Source: [Haemophilus] felis
GTDB lineage: Bacteria > Pseudomonadota > Gammaproteobacteria > Enterobacterales > Pasteurellaceae
DNA length: 64,000 bases
Assembly: GCA_002015125.1 (NCBI GenBank)
Contig: MUYB01000015.1
Location: 62,210 to 126,209, forward strand
Direction of reading: 5' to 3'
Below, piece by piece: positions 21,250 through 30,581 of the stretch. The notes under the pieces are model-generated. The model saw nothing but the letters and a program-made list of their open reading frames with translations. It did not search any database and was not told where the DNA came from. A program made the position numbers and the translations under genes. The stretch's first letter is position 1. Each line of letters opens with the position of its first letter.

Positions 21250-22230
21250 TTATTTCGCCAACGCATCTATTTGTTTCACTAAATCGTCGCCATTTTGTTC
21301 AATGAACGATTTACGAACATCCGCTTCTATCACCGCTTTAAACGGCGTGGTATCGACTTTTTCAAGAATCTGAATACCTGCTTTTTTCAACTTCGCCAAA
21401 AGCGTTTGTTCATTTTCTAAATTAAGTTGGCGTTGATATTTGCCAGCTTCCTGTGCAGCCTCCACAATGGCGGTTTGCAAATTGCTTGGTAAAGAGTCAA
21501 ATTTCTTCTTGTTCATCACAACAATAAGTGGTGTATAACCATGGTTGGTTAAACTTAAATATTTTTGAACTTCATACAGTTTGGCTGACCAAAAAATGCC
21601 TACTGGGTGTTCTTGTGCGTCCACAGCTCTAGTTTCGAGGGCGGTGTAAAGTTCAGACAATGGCATTGGAACTGGATTTCCACCAAGTAAGCTAAATGCT
21701 TGAATATACATAGGATTTTGATTAGTTCGCACTTTCAAACCTTTGATGTCCTCAGGGCGGCTAACAGGGCGTTTTGAGTTAGTGAAAGAACGGAATCCTA
21801 CTTCCCAAAATGCCAACCCTTTCAATCCTTTGCTTTCAAGGGATTTCAGCAACATTTGTCCGATTTCGCCATCTAGCACAGAGTAAACGTGAGCACGATC
21901 TTTAAAAATAAAAGGAATATCGATCACGTTGAGTTTAGGTTCTAACCCTGAAAAATTCGGTGAGCCTGACATTTCAATATCAATGGTGCCACCCCGTACT
22001 CCACTGATCATCGTTTGTGCATTTCCCAAAGTACTATCTGGAAATAAACTCAGTGCGAGTTCATTCTTGGTTTTTTGTTTTAGCAAGGTGTTGAACTTTT
22101 TAGCAGCCAAGTGTTGAGTATCGGTGCGTGGTGCTTCATAGCCAAAACGTAATTTCATTTCACCTTGAGCTTGAAGAGAAAGGAGAAGGCTACTTACAAT
22201 TGCAAGGGTTTTAAAATTGAGTAATTTCAT
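21250..22230 (-). CDS. yiaO: TRAP transporter solute receptor (YiaO, DctP family)
   Basis: This periplasmic receptor delivers 2,3-diketo-L-gulonate to the YiaMN membrane complex. The 326-aa protein begins with a signal peptide (KTLAIVSSLLLSLQAQGE, cleavage near residue 23). It has the DctP core with the conserved substrate-binding Arg region LKVRTNQNPMYIQAF near residue 165. The neighbours are yiaN upstream and lyxK downstream. Confidence 0.93.
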   Translation of the reverse strand: MKLLNFKTLAIVSSLLLSLQAQGEMKLRFGYEAPRTDTQHLAAKKFNTLLKQKTKNELALSLFPDSTLGNAQTMISGVRGGTIDIEMSGSPNFSGLEPKLNVIDIPFIFKDRAHVYSVLDGEIGQMLLKSLESKGLKGLAFWEVGFRSFTNSKRPVSRPEDIKGLKVRTNQNPMYIQAFSLLGGNPVPMPLSELYTALETRAVDAQEHPVGIFWSAKLYEVQKYLSLTNHGYTPLIVVMNKKKFDSLPSNLQTAIVEAAQEAGKYQRQLNLENEQTLLAKLKKAGIQILEKVDTTPFKAVIEADVRKSFIEQNGDDLVKQIDALAK

Positions 22231-22245
22231 ACAAATCTCCTAGTT

Positions 22246-23532
22246 TTAAGGTTGCAACCACGCCAGTGGCGTGAGAATTAAGGATGGAAAGAAAATAAAC
22301 ACAAATAACAGCACTACCATCATCAACATATAAGGCAAGATGCCTTTTGCACTTTGATCGAAAGGCAGTTTTGATACGCCTGTAATCACATTAAGCACAT
22401 TGCCAACGGGCGGCGTAATTAATCCAATGGAAGTGTTGAGAATGAACAGCACACCGAAATACACAGGATCAATGCCAGCTTCTTCCACTAATGGCATTAA
22501 CACTGGTGTGAGGATCAACACCGTTGGCGTGAGATCCATCACCATTCCTATGGTGAAAACAACCAGCATAATCACAATAAGTAACAATGTTGGACTGTCG
22601 ATTAAAGGTTCGAGCAATTCAGTCATCATTTGGGGCAATTCCGCTACCGTGATTAGCCAGCCTGTAACGTTGGCACTTGCCACCAAAAACATCACGACAG
22701 CAGTTGTTTTTCCTGCGTTCAAAATCACTTTATACAAAGAACTAATTTTGAGTTCTCGATACACAAACAGTGAAATCATTAGGGCATAAAAGGCGGCGAC
22801 CGCACCTGCTTCTGTGGGCGTAAAAATGCCGCTTCGAAAGCCACCGATAATGATCACTGGTAACAATAATGCCCAAATGCTATCTTTAAATGAAAGACAG
22901 AGTTCCTCTTTGCTTGCTTTGGAAAAGGTCATTAAATTGAGACGTTTTGCTTGCCACCACCAAAGTGCTCCTAAACAGCATCCCATCAATACACCTGGGA
23001 AAATTCCAGCTAAGAACAATTTACTAATGGAAACGCCGCTGGCAACGCCAAATACAATAAAGGGAATGGAAGGTGGAATAATGGGGGCAATAATGCCTGC
23101 AGTGCCAATCAATCCTGCGGAGCGATCAATGGGATAGCCCGTGGTTTTCATCATCGGCAATAACATTGCAGCAACGGCGGCGGTGTCGGCAACAGCAGAT
23201 CCTGACAAACTTGCCATTATCATTGCAGCTATAATTGCCACAAATCCTAAACCGCCCCGTTTATGCCCAACCAACTTCATTGGCAAGTCAATAATGCGTT
23301 TGGAAAGACCTCCTTCATTCATAATCTCACCAGCCAAAATAAAGAAGGGAATTGCCATTAAAGAAAAGCTATCGGCACCACTTACCAACTGTTGTGCAAG
23401 AATTTGAGAATCAAATAAATCAAGATGAAACATCATTGCAACGGCACAGATAAGCAGTGAAAATGCCACAGGAATGCCGAGCATAATGGCACCAAGCAAC
23501 GTAGCGAGAAAAATAAGCATCGTCGTCATCAT
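22246..23532 (-). CDS. yiaN: TRAP transporter large permease (YiaN, DctM family)
   Basis: Large membrane subunit of the sodium-driven TRAP system. The 428-aa protein is almost wholly hydrophobic, with DctM hallmarks such as PFFILAGEIMNEGGLS and GIIAPIIPPSIPF. Its ATG overlaps the yiaM stop as ATGA, and the AAAGGAGG ribosome site lies within the end of yiaM, so translation is coupled. Confidence 0.94.
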   Translation of the reverse strand: MMTTMLIFLATLLGAIMLGIPVAFSLLICAVAMMFHLDLFDSQILAQQLVSGADSFSLMAIPFFILAGEIMNEGGLSKRIIDLPMKLVGHKRGGLGFVAIIAAMIMASLSGSAVADTAAVAAMLLPMMKTTGYPIDRSAGLIGTAGIIAPIIPPSIPFIVFGVASGVSISKLFLAGIFPGVLMGCCLGALWWWQAKRLNLMTFSKASKEELCLSFKDSIWALLLPVIIIGGFRSGIFTPTEAGAVAAFYALMISLFVYRELKISSLYKVILNAGKTTAVVMFLVASANVTGWLITVAELPQMMTELLEPLIDSPTLLLIVIMLVVFTIGMVMDLTPTVLILTPVLMPLVEEAGIDPVYFGVLFILNTSIGLITPPVGNVLNVITGVSKLPFDQSAKGILPYMLMMVVLLFVFIFFPSLILTPLAWLQP

Positions 23533-24008
23533 TGTCCTCCTTTAATGAGTTGCACAATGTTGAAACAAAAACGTGAGAGGATCAGCAGTCCGATCAGCGA
23601 ACCAGCGATCACACTTGCGAGAAATGAAATTCCCAATGGTAAGCCAGATATGGGGGCGAAGTTAACGAGGTTTAACTGGAATTGAATAAGACTACCGTCG
23701 ATGATTAAGTAACAACAAAACAGCATCATTGCATCGGTAAGTAAATGAACATATTGACGTTGCTTAGAGGATAGTCTGTTCATCAAAAAAGTAACGCCGA
23801 CGTGTCGATTTTCATTAAATGCCAGCACCGCTCCAAGGAAAACGAGCCAAAGAAATAGATAGCGAGATAATTCTTCTGTCACATTAATGCTACTGTTAAA
23901 GCCATAACGTAGCACTACGTTTAAAAAGACCAAGCAGGACATTGCTGCGAGAATGATTACCACCAAAAACTCTAAGGCTTTACTAGTATAAATTGCGATA
24001 TTTTTCAT
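23529..24008 (-). CDS. yiaM: TRAP transporter small permease (YiaM, DctQ family)
   Basis: Small four-helix membrane subunit. Starting at ATG 24008 it is 159 aa, similar to E. coli YiaM (157 aa). It contains the DctQ motif NVVLRYGF followed by ELSRYLFLWLVFLGA. An upstream in-frame start at 24020 would overlap yiaL and is less likely. Confidence 0.9.
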   Translation of the reverse strand: MKNIAIYTSKALEFLVVIILAAMSCLVFLNVVLRYGFNSSINVTEELSRYLFLWLVFLGAVLAFNENRHVGVTFLMNRLSSKQRQYVHLLTDAMMLFCCYLIIDGSLIQFQLNLVNFAPISGLPLGISFLASVIAGSLIGLLILSRFCFNIVQLIKGGQ

Positions 24009-24016
24009 TTGGTATC

Positions 24017-24478
24017 TCAAAGTTCGCTAATGGCAATTTTAACCACAATTTTGCGGACCTTATCTGTACCGTCATAAATTGCAGTGCGATGAGTATCTTC
24101 AGGAAAGAACACGGCGAAATTGCCAGCAACACAGTGAAATTCATTTTCGTGTTCCACGCTTTCGTAATACTGAATATCTCGTTCAGGATCATAAGGCGAC
24201 GCCACAGGGTTTTGCCCAAAATCTACTGCCGTCGCCATTATTTCTTTGCCTCGATGCAAGTATTGCACATCTAAATACTTGCGATGAACTTCAGGCTGAT
24301 AAGCCGATTTCGGCTTTGTTTCTAAATCCAATACTTGCACATAAATCAGATCCCCTTTTAGCGAATAACGACCTGCTTCAAGTTGATCAAAATCAGTGTG
24401 TTGCAAATAATCCAAGGCGATTTGAATTGCCTCGGGATACTGATTTTTGTTTACTTTGGAAATGTGACCGAAGAACAT
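24017..24478 (-). CDS. yiaL: YiaL/TabA-like cupin protein (YhcH/YjgK/YiaL family)
   Basis: The 153-aa beta-barrel protein has metal-type residues in YLDVQYLHRGKE, EFHCVAGNFAVFFPEDTHR and the C-terminal VRKIVVKIAI. Family members bind metal and act in sugar-acid pathways, possibly as isomerases or lactone/aldose processing enzymes; the exact reaction here is not known. A strong AAAGGAGGG ribosome site precedes it. First gene of the yiaLMNO-lyxK-ulaDEF operon. Confidence 0.9.
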   Translation of the reverse strand: MFFGHISKVNKNQYPEAIQIALDYLQHTDFDQLEAGRYSLKGDLIYVQVLDLETKPKSAYQPEVHRKYLDVQYLHRGKEIMATAVDFGQNPVASPYDPERDIQYYESVEHENEFHCVAGNFAVFFPEDTHRTAIYDGTDKVRKIVVKIAISEL

Positions 24479-24520
24479 TTCGCCCTCCTTTTATAATCAG
24501 GAAAATATAACATCACCTTC

Positions 24521-24537
24521 ATTTCACATAGTAAAAT
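24521..24537. promoter_or_regulatory. Dyad in the yiaL leader, possible operator
   Basis: ATTTCAC-ATA-GTAAAAT is an imperfect inverted repeat (one mismatch) 43 bp before the yiaL start. It may bind the IclR-type regulator encoded by the neighbouring yiaJ; this is inference from position only. Confidence 0.35.
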
Positions 24538-24635
24538 GATGTTTCATAAATTAAACCTAAAGGAAATGAAAGTCAATTAAATGAAAAAAATAGATTAGTT
24601 TATAAATCAACAAGTTATTTGTAAGTTTTTAGTTT

Positions 24636-24651
24636 TGTGAAGTAGATCTCA
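24636..24651. promoter_or_regulatory. CRP-like site of the yiaL operon
   Basis: TGTGA-N6-TCTCA, the same half-site pair as seen upstream of yiaK. It lies about 158 bp ahead of yiaL. Just beside it (24658-24674) is TTGAAATGGCGTTTTAC, resembling the perfect palindrome near yiaK. The rest of the 283-bp gap between yiaL and the lactonase gene shows no gene. Confidence 0.65.
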
Positions 24652-24761
24652 TTTTTTTTGAAATGGCGTTTTACAATATGAAAAAATGTATTTGAAGGAA
24701 AAATTGAAATGGGTTTAACTATTTTGGAAGGGAGGAGAGATCCCTTCCTTAGCTGAGTAGC

Positions 24762-25649
24762 TTAGCTCATTATTAAGCGATAAAGACTGTTGCTTGCTGT
24801 AATAAACAACGTTTTTTGATCGTTGCCAAAAGTACAATTTGATGTGGTTTTATTTAGAATAAATCGACCAAGAAAAGTTCCATCTGAGAGCAATACTAAT
24901 ATACCTGTTTCACAACTACAGTAGATCGTACCTTGTTTATCAATGCAAAATCCATCGGGAATGCCAGGTGTAATTTCAGCCACGTGCTGTCTGTTTTTTA
25001 AGCACTTTCCATCAACATCAAAAACCACCAAGTGATGCAATCCATCTTGTTGAAATTCAACTATCGACATATCTGCCACAAATAATTTTGCTTCATCAGG
25101 AGAAAAAGCAAGCCCATTTGGTCGCATTGTGTTGAACGTTGCAATATTGATTTCTTGCGTGCGTGGATCGAAACAATAAACATAACATCCAATGATTTCA
25201 CTTGCTGCGATTTTTCCTTCTGTATCACTTAAAATGCCGTAAGGCGGATCCGTAAACCAAATCGTGCCATCGGACTTTATAACCACGTCATTTGGTGAGT
25301 TAAAGCGTTTTCCATCTAATCTTTCGACCAAAATTTCCACATTTCCTTGTTGATCCGTCTTGCTTAAACATCTTCTGCCATGCTCACAAGTGATTAAATT
25401 GCCATTTGCATCAATGGCATTGCCATTCGAAAAATTTGATGGCATACGAATAATTTGAGTACCATTTAGTTCGTTCCATTGATACATCGTATTCGCTTTG
25501 ACATCACTAAAAGTTAGAGTTTGATATTTTATTGACCAAGCGGGACCTTCTGTCCAAATAGCTTTCGAAAAAAGTTCTTCTAATTTAAAATTCGAGCCGA
25601 CAAGTTGATAAAATCGGTCATCATAAATTTCAATGACTAAATTTTTCAT
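24762..25649 (-). CDS. SMP-30/gluconolactonase-family lactonase
   Basis: The 295-aa six-bladed propeller protein has the three metal-ligand regions of the SMP-30 family: TEGPAW (Glu near residue 34), MRPNGLAFS (Asn) and GIPDGFCID (Asp), plus NSPNDVVIKSDGTIWFTDP. It has no signal peptide, so it acts in the cytosol. Family members hydrolyse aldonolactones. ATG 25649 is chosen because GGAAAGGA lies just upstream; the longer frame from 25718 would run through a terminator hairpin. It follows the ABC receptor gene. In the diketogulonate context it could open a sugar lactone, but the substrate is not shown by the sequence. Confidence 0.85.
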   Translation of the reverse strand: MKNLVIEIYDDRFYQLVGSNFKLEELFSKAIWTEGPAWSIKYQTLTFSDVKANTMYQWNELNGTQIIRMPSNFSNGNAIDANGNLITCEHGRRCLSKTDQQGNVEILVERLDGKRFNSPNDVVIKSDGTIWFTDPPYGILSDTEGKIAASEIIGCYVYCFDPRTQEINIATFNTMRPNGLAFSPDEAKLFVADMSIVEFQQDGLHHLVVFDVDGKCLKNRQHVAEITPGIPDGFCIDKQGTIYCSCETGILVLLSDGTFLGRFILNKTTSNCTFGNDQKTLFITASNSLYRLIMS

Positions 25650-25662
25650 ATCCTTTCCTTTT

Positions 25663-25699
25663 GAAAAAAACAAACGGTCTATTTTAGACCGCTTGTTGT
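25663..25699 (-). terminator. Terminator between ABC receptor and lactonase, built on an Apl-type uptake signal
   Basis: On the minus strand ACAAGCGGTCT, AAAAT and AGACCGTTTGT form an 11-bp stem (one G-T pair), followed by a T-run. It starts 6 bp after the receptor stop. ACAAGCGGT is the Apl-type DNA uptake core, unlike the Hin-type cores elsewhere in the window. It could trim receptor mRNA ends or limit lactonase expression. Confidence 0.75.
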
Positions 25700-25702
25700 T
25701 TC

Positions 25703-26806
25703 TTATTTTACACCCCAAATTGCTTTATATGCGTCTTTGTAACCGTTTTGTGGATCATAAAGATTTTTATCTCCACCATCAAAAGTAACATTGTCTTTAG
25801 TTACTAAATGCACTGGTGTGACATAACCTGAAGGTTTTTCCTTGGCAAATGCACGATTAAGCTCATCAATTAATTGCCAGCCGTGAAGATTAAGAGGCTC
25901 GGGGATGGTCGCAAATTGCTTGTTATTGCGAATGCGTTGATATGCTGTGACTGAACCGTCACCTGCCGAAATGCTGTATGGTCGATCTTTGTTAGCAGAG
26001 CGTAAAGATGGTGCCATAAAATCAAAATAAAGATCATTGATAGCAAGGGCATATTGTAGGTCATCGCCATATTTCTGCAATAAGCTGAAGGTGAGGTTTG
26101 GCATACGACTTGAGGTGTCTGCTAATGGAGTGTCGATAAATTCTAAAACTTTACAGTCTTTGCATTTTTCAATAATTTCTTTCATTACATTCGCTTTTCG
26201 CAGTGCAATTTCATACAATGAATCCGTTAAAATAACCACTTTTGCATTTCCATCAGATTCTGCCACAGCTAGCATTGCGGAGAGTCTTGCAATTGCATCG
26301 GAATCAGAAGTAACGTTATAGAAAATGCCGTATTTATCTATTGAGCCAGGTTCAGGTGTTGCGTGCCAAGCAGCAAGGACAATGTCATTTTTTATAGCTT
26401 TTTTGAGAGGGATTTTGGCGACATTTGGATTCCAGCCACCGATAACAATAGCATCAGGTTTCCTTGCAATAGCTTGATTTAGGGCAGCAAGTTGGTTATT
26501 TACCGTGCCTGCACCATCAAGAATATCAAGTCTCCAACCTGTTGATTGTACCGCTTCCTTCATTCCATCAATTACACCTAAAACACCACCATTTTTCATA
26601 TCGGAAGCAATAAAAATAACGGTTTTGTTTCGTTGTAATTTAGGTCCTGTAATTGGGCCATCCCATTTTTCTTGCTTTGCCGTTGCTGCTGCAATTTGTT
26701 GTTTCGCTTCATTAATAAAAGAATCTGCGGCAAAAGCATTGCTTGAAACAGATATGGCAACAAAAGCGGAGATGGCTGTTAAGGTACTGCGAAAATGATG
26801 TTTCAT
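25703..26806 (-). CDS. Sugar ABC transporter periplasmic binding protein
   Basis: The 367-aa protein has a signal peptide (STLTAISAFVAISVSSNAFA) and the periplasmic binding fold of type 1 (RbsB/TorT-like): FIASDMKNGG near residue 70 and a Cys pair CKDC near 212. ATG 26806 is preferred since GGAGGA lies 7 bp upstream. It is the receptor of the permease and ATPase genes directly upstream. A truncated paralogue with about three-quarters identical residues by eye lies at 32594-33223. Ligand unknown; a pentose, sugar acid or lactone is likely from context. Confidence 0.88.
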   Translation of the reverse strand: MKHHFRSTLTAISAFVAISVSSNAFAADSFINEAKQQIAAATAKQEKWDGPITGPKLQRNKTVIFIASDMKNGGVLGVIDGMKEAVQSTGWRLDILDGAGTVNNQLAALNQAIARKPDAIVIGGWNPNVAKIPLKKAIKNDIVLAAWHATPEPGSIDKYGIFYNVTSDSDAIARLSAMLAVAESDGNAKVVILTDSLYEIALRKANVMKEIIEKCKDCKVLEFIDTPLADTSSRMPNLTFSLLQKYGDDLQYALAINDLYFDFMAPSLRSANKDRPYSISAGDGSVTAYQRIRNNKQFATIPEPLNLHGWQLIDELNRAFAKEKPSGYVTPVHLVTKDNVTFDGGDKNLYDPQNGYKDAYKAIWGVK

Positions 26807-26830
26807 TGTGTATTCCTCCATGGTTAGGGG

Positions 26831-27868
26831 TTATTTTTTCTGTACAGATTTTTGATTTAACAAACGTTTACGTTGAGCATAACCAGCAATAGTTATTGAA
26901 AGTAATAGTGTTGTTCCATTAAAAAGCGGTTCAATCCAAAAGGCTCCGCCAAACTGTTGAATTCCCGAAATGCCGATGGCAAGAATTGCGATGCCGACGA
27001 CAGTTCCCCATACATTGATTCTCCCTGGGCGAATGGTAGTACTACCTAAAAACGCACCAACAAGAGCAGGAAGAAGATAGTCCATACCGACGCTTGCTTG
27101 CCCTACACCTTGTTGTGCAGAAATTAATACACCAGTAAATGCAGTAATTACACTAGAAACAATAAAGGGAACTATAGTGTATTTTTTGATATTGATACCA
27201 TTTAAGCGAGCTGCAGTGGGGTTGCCACCGACGGCATACATACAACGACCTGTTGGTGTGTGTTCTGTTACTAACCACATAATGATAGCAACGGCTAATA
27301 CATAAAATGCCGAAATAGGAATGCCGAGAATTTCAGTGCTGTTAAGTGCGATAAATTCATCAGGTAAGTCGCCGACAATTTGTCGTCCACCTGAATGCCA
27401 TAGTGCGACCGCATAAAGTACTGTTCCTGAACCTAGAGTAGCCACGAAGCTGTCAATATCTGCAAGTGCTACTAAAATACCATTGAGCAATCCATAAAGA
27501 GCCGCAATAATAAGAACTGCTAAAATCGCCATTTGCCAAGAAAAACCGTATTGTACTTGTAATGTAATTACCAAAATATGCCAAAGTACGATACCAAATC
27601 CCACATTGAGATCGATTTTCCCTACGATCATTGTAGTTGTCGCCGCCAATGCAAGTAACGCAATTTTTGATTTGCTTTCTAAAATTGCATTTAAGGTAAG
27701 CATTGAGGCAAAAGAGTCTGTTATTAGTGAAAAAATGATTACTAAAAGCACACACAGCCAAAGTAATCCATAGCGCGTGAGCATTTGAGAAAACCAAGCT
27801 ATAAAGCCATCACGAGCAATAGAAACAGGTTGCTCTAGTGCAGTTGATTTAATATTTGTCTGTGCCAT
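26831..27868 (-). CDS. Sugar ABC transporter permease (RbsC-like)
   Basis: The 345-aa protein has about ten hydrophobic segments and the carbohydrate-uptake-2 family marks: AATTTMIVGKIDLNVG near residue 75, and GGNPTAARLNGIN with the EAA-like loop near residue 217. ATG 27868 follows a CGGAG site; the frame from 27874 would use TTG. It probably forms a homodimer served by the fused ATPase upstream. Confidence 0.92.
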   Translation of the reverse strand: MAQTNIKSTALEQPVSIARDGFIAWFSQMLTRYGLLWLCVLLVIIFSLITDSFASMLTLNAILESKSKIALLALAATTTMIVGKIDLNVGFGIVLWHILVITLQVQYGFSWQMAILAVLIIAALYGLLNGILVALADIDSFVATLGSGTVLYAVALWHSGGRQIVGDLPDEFIALNSTEILGIPISAFYVLAVAIIMWLVTEHTPTGRCMYAVGGNPTAARLNGINIKKYTIVPFIVSSVITAFTGVLISAQQGVGQASVGMDYLLPALVGAFLGSTTIRPGRINVWGTVVGIAILAIGISGIQQFGGAFWIEPLFNGTTLLLSITIAGYAQRKRLLNQKSVQKK

Positions 27869-27893
27869 AAACAACTCCGAGAAATAAGTAGAA

Positions 27894-29405
27894 TCAAATC
27901 ACTTGTTTTGATTTGCTGTCCGTTGCTAAAGCTAGCAAATTTGCAAAGCTGACTTCTTCATTACGTAGTTCGCCAACAATATCTCCACGATTAAAAACTA
28001 AAGCTCTGTTACATAAATGAGCAATTTCTTCAAAATCCGTTGAAATTACAATAATTGCTACATCTTTGCTTAAGGCTTTGTTAAGAAGATCATAAATTTC
28101 TGCTCTAGCACCAACATCAACGCCAGCGGTGGGATCTTCGAGAATCAAAATCGGGGTATTTAAATGCATCCAACGTGCTACCACTATTTTTTGTTGATTC
28201 CCGCCAGATAACGCACTGACATCGATAAAAAGATTTTTGGGGCGAATATCAAAAAGCTGAAACTTAAACCAACTTTCGCGCCATTCTGTCTGTTTACTAT
28301 ACTGTTTTAGCGGTGAATATCCGCTTAAGATTGGGTTGATAAATAAATTTTCCGTAGTAGTCATCGACATAACAAGACTTTCATTAGTACGATCTCCAGC
28401 AACTAGAGCAACACCTTTATGAATCGCCTCTTGTGGCGAAGTAGCAAAATAGTCTTTGTTATCAAGGAAAATATTTCCTTTATCAAGCTTTCTTAGACCA
28501 AAGAGTAATCGCCCTATTTCTTCCTGCCCTGCACCACGTAAGCCAGCAAGTGCAATCATTTCACCTTTATGTAACGTAAATGAAACAGGACCAGTATCGC
28601 CGACAACAACATTTTCTAATCGTAAAGTTTCAGGCGAATTTTCGGGTAATGGAACACGCTGTCTGCCTCGTCCTTCTTCGCCAACAATCGCTTTAACTAA
28701 AGCCTGTACGTCATAGTTTTTTGTTGCACCTTCAGCCACAGGTAAGCCATCACGCATCACTAAAATACGATCAGAAATGGCGATAACCTCATCTAAACGA
28801 TGGGTTACATAAATCATTCCGACTCCTTTCTCACGCAAACGATTTAACACAATGAAAAGATGCTCAACATCACTAGCGGGGAGAGAAGCGGTTGGTTCGT
28901 CTAATACAAGAATTTCAGCATCAATCGCAATGGCTCTTGCAATTGCTAGTAAGGCTTTTTCTGTGCGACTTAAATCAAACACGCGAGTGTCTGCCGACAG
29001 TTGAATACCAACAAAATCGAGAGCTTGTTGAGCGTGCTGGCGAATTTTTTGCCAGTCAATCAAACCAAAGCGACGTGGAAATCCCATAATGAACGCCATA
29101 TTTTCAGCTATGGTCATCCATTCGATTAGCCCTAAATCTTGGTGAATAAATGCAATAGGTTTTTTGTTTCCCTTTTCAAGAGAAACGGCGGATTGAATTT
29201 TCTGTTGATAAAAAAGAATGTCACCACCATCACGCTCATAAATACCTGCTAAAATTTTAATTAGTGTTGACTTACCTGCACCATTTTCACCTAATAATGC
29301 GACAATTTCACCTGAATGGATATCAAGGTTGACATTATTAACGGCAGCATGGTTACCAAAACGTTTAATAATGTGTTGTAAACTTAAAATTGGTTGGTTT
29401 GCCAT
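27894..29405 (-). CDS. Sugar ABC transporter ATP-binding protein (RbsA/MglA-like, two domains)
   Basis: The 503-aa protein contains two nucleotide-binding domains. The first has Walker [10 protein letters not shown] near residue 39, a weak signature FDLSRTEKAL and Walker B LVLDEPTASL near 168. The second has a degenerate Walker A (GLRGAGQEE) and the intact signature ALSGGNQQK with ILEDPTAGVD. This asymmetry is normal in the RbsA/MglA group. It starts 35 bp after yiaK, so it is likely co-transcribed with it. Confidence 0.93.
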   Translation of the reverse strand: MANQPILSLQHIIKRFGNHAAVNNVNLDIHSGEIVALLGENGAGKSTLIKILAGIYERDGGDILFYQQKIQSAVSLEKGNKKPIAFIHQDLGLIEWMTIAENMAFIMGFPRRFGLIDWQKIRQHAQQALDFVGIQLSADTRVFDLSRTEKALLAIARAIAIDAEILVLDEPTASLPASDVEHLFIVLNRLREKGVGMIYVTHRLDEVIAISDRILVMRDGLPVAEGATKNYDVQALVKAIVGEEGRGRQRVPLPENSPETLRLENVVVGDTGPVSFTLHKGEMIALAGLRGAGQEEIGRLLFGLRKLDKGNIFLDNKDYFATSPQEAIHKGVALVAGDRTNESLVMSMTTTENLFINPILSGYSPLKQYSKQTEWRESWFKFQLFDIRPKNLFIDVSALSGGNQQKIVVARWMHLNTPILILEDPTAGVDVGARAEIYDLLNKALSKDVAIIVISTDFEEIAHLCNRALVFNRGDIVGELRNEEVSFANLLALATDSKSKQVI

Positions 29406-29439
29406 AAGCCCTCCTTGAATAATCCACGATTTTAATTGA

Positions 29440-30438
29440 TTAAAGGGATTTCAATTTCGCCCAAACAGAGTCGTCAACAGGAATGCCGTTGGCTCTATTT
29501 TCCGCACGAATAGCCGTAAATTCGTGTCCTGGTAAGCGGATAGCAACATCAGGATCTGAACGTTCTGCGGTTTTAACATACTCAATGATTTTATTGAGTT
29601 TTTCGTCTTTTGTTTTACCGTCAATTAAGCGATCCACTTCAATGGCGATGAAGATTTGCGATACACAATATTCATCATCTTTTTCTTCCGTTACCTCCGC
29701 CACAGACAAGCCGTTAGAAAGTAGTGTGGCAATCATATCCAACACGATAGAAAGTCCCGACCCTTTCCAAAAGCCCATAGGAAGAAGACGACGATTTTTT
29801 TCAACGATGCCAGGGTTTCGAGTTAAATTTCCCTCATCATCAAATCCTGCATCGACAAAGGTTTCACGACCAGCTAGACGATGAACTTCTAGCATTCCGT
29901 AAGAATACATAGAACAAGACATGTCAACCATCGTGATAGGGGTTGTAGGGACTGCGATAATTAAAGGATTGGTACCGATGCGACATTCTTTTGCCCCCCA
30001 TGGTGGCATCACTGCGATGGAATTTGTCCAACAAATACCAATATATCCCTTTTCTGCAGCTTGCCAGCCATAACCGCCACCACGCATCCAGTGATTGGCA
30101 TTTTTCAATGCTACAACGCCAATACCGAACTGATCGGCAATTTCCATTGCACGATCCATCATTTTTTTCGCCGTTAAATTACCAATGGCTTGATGAGCAT
30201 CCCACTGTTCAATTGCTCCAAGGGAAAGTACTTTTGTCGGCGTCGCCGTCGGAACAATGTCCCCTTTTTCAAGCTGTGAGATAAAACGTGGGAAGCGATT
30301 AACTCCATGGGAATATACGCCTGCTTCTGTGGTGTCTGCAAACATCGTCGCACATTCTTCGGCAACTTCTTCACCGACATTTCGTGCTAGCAACACACGT
30401 TTAAATTCTTGTTTTAGATCTTCATAAGTTACTCTCAT
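29440..30438 (-). CDS. yiaK: 2,3-diketo-L-gulonate reductase
   Basis: It reduces 2,3-diketo-L-gulonate to 3-keto-L-gulonate with NADH. At 332 aa it has the same length as E. coli YiaK, and catalytic His44 sits in YSHGVNRF. The malate/L-lactate dehydrogenase family marks [15 protein letters not shown] and [13 protein letters not shown] are present. It diverges from the IclR regulator gene and is the first gene of an operon that continues into the ABC transporter, not directly into yiaL as in E. coli. Confidence 0.95.
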   Translation of the reverse strand: MRVTYEDLKQEFKRVLLARNVGEEVAEECATMFADTTEAGVYSHGVNRFPRFISQLEKGDIVPTATPTKVLSLGAIEQWDAHQAIGNLTAKKMMDRAMEIADQFGIGVVALKNANHWMRGGGYGWQAAEKGYIGICWTNSIAVMPPWGAKECRIGTNPLIIAVPTTPITMVDMSCSMYSYGMLEVHRLAGRETFVDAGFDDEGNLTRNPGIVEKNRRLLPMGFWKGSGLSIVLDMIATLLSNGLSVAEVTEEKDDEYCVSQIFIAIEVDRLIDGKTKDEKLNKIIEYVKTAERSDPDVAIRLPGHEFTAIRAENRANGIPVDDSVWAKLKSL

Positions 30439-30458
30439 AGGATGCCTCGTTTCATATA

Positions 30459-30475
30459 TTGAAATACTGTTTCAA
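30459..30475. promoter_or_regulatory. Palindrome TTGAAA-N5-TTTCAA, candidate YiaJ operator
   Basis: A perfect 6-bp inverted repeat with a 5-bp spacer, 21 bp upstream of the yiaK start. Its place just ahead of the start suits repression by the adjacent IclR-type regulator. Binding is inferred. Confidence 0.55.
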
Positions 30476-30565
30476 AATTATAAATAAAGCAATGAGATTT
30501 TTGCAAATAAAAAATAAAAAATAAAATACTTAAAAATCAATTAGTTAAATTATTTTTTCTTATTT

Positions 30566-30581
30566 TGTGATCAAGATCTCA
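30566..30581. promoter_or_regulatory. CRP-like site between yiaK and yiaJ
   Basis: TGTGA-N6-TCTCA within AT-rich flanks matches CRP at nine of ten core bases. It lies 128 bp from yiaK and 67 bp from yiaJ, so it can serve the divergent pair. Confidence 0.7.

Noticed and set aside
24725..24770. Hairpin GGAAGGGA/TCCCTTCC and an overlapping AGCT-rich dyad after the lactonase gene as terminator
   Set aside because: Neither has a U-run in the transcribed direction; support is too weak for a feature.
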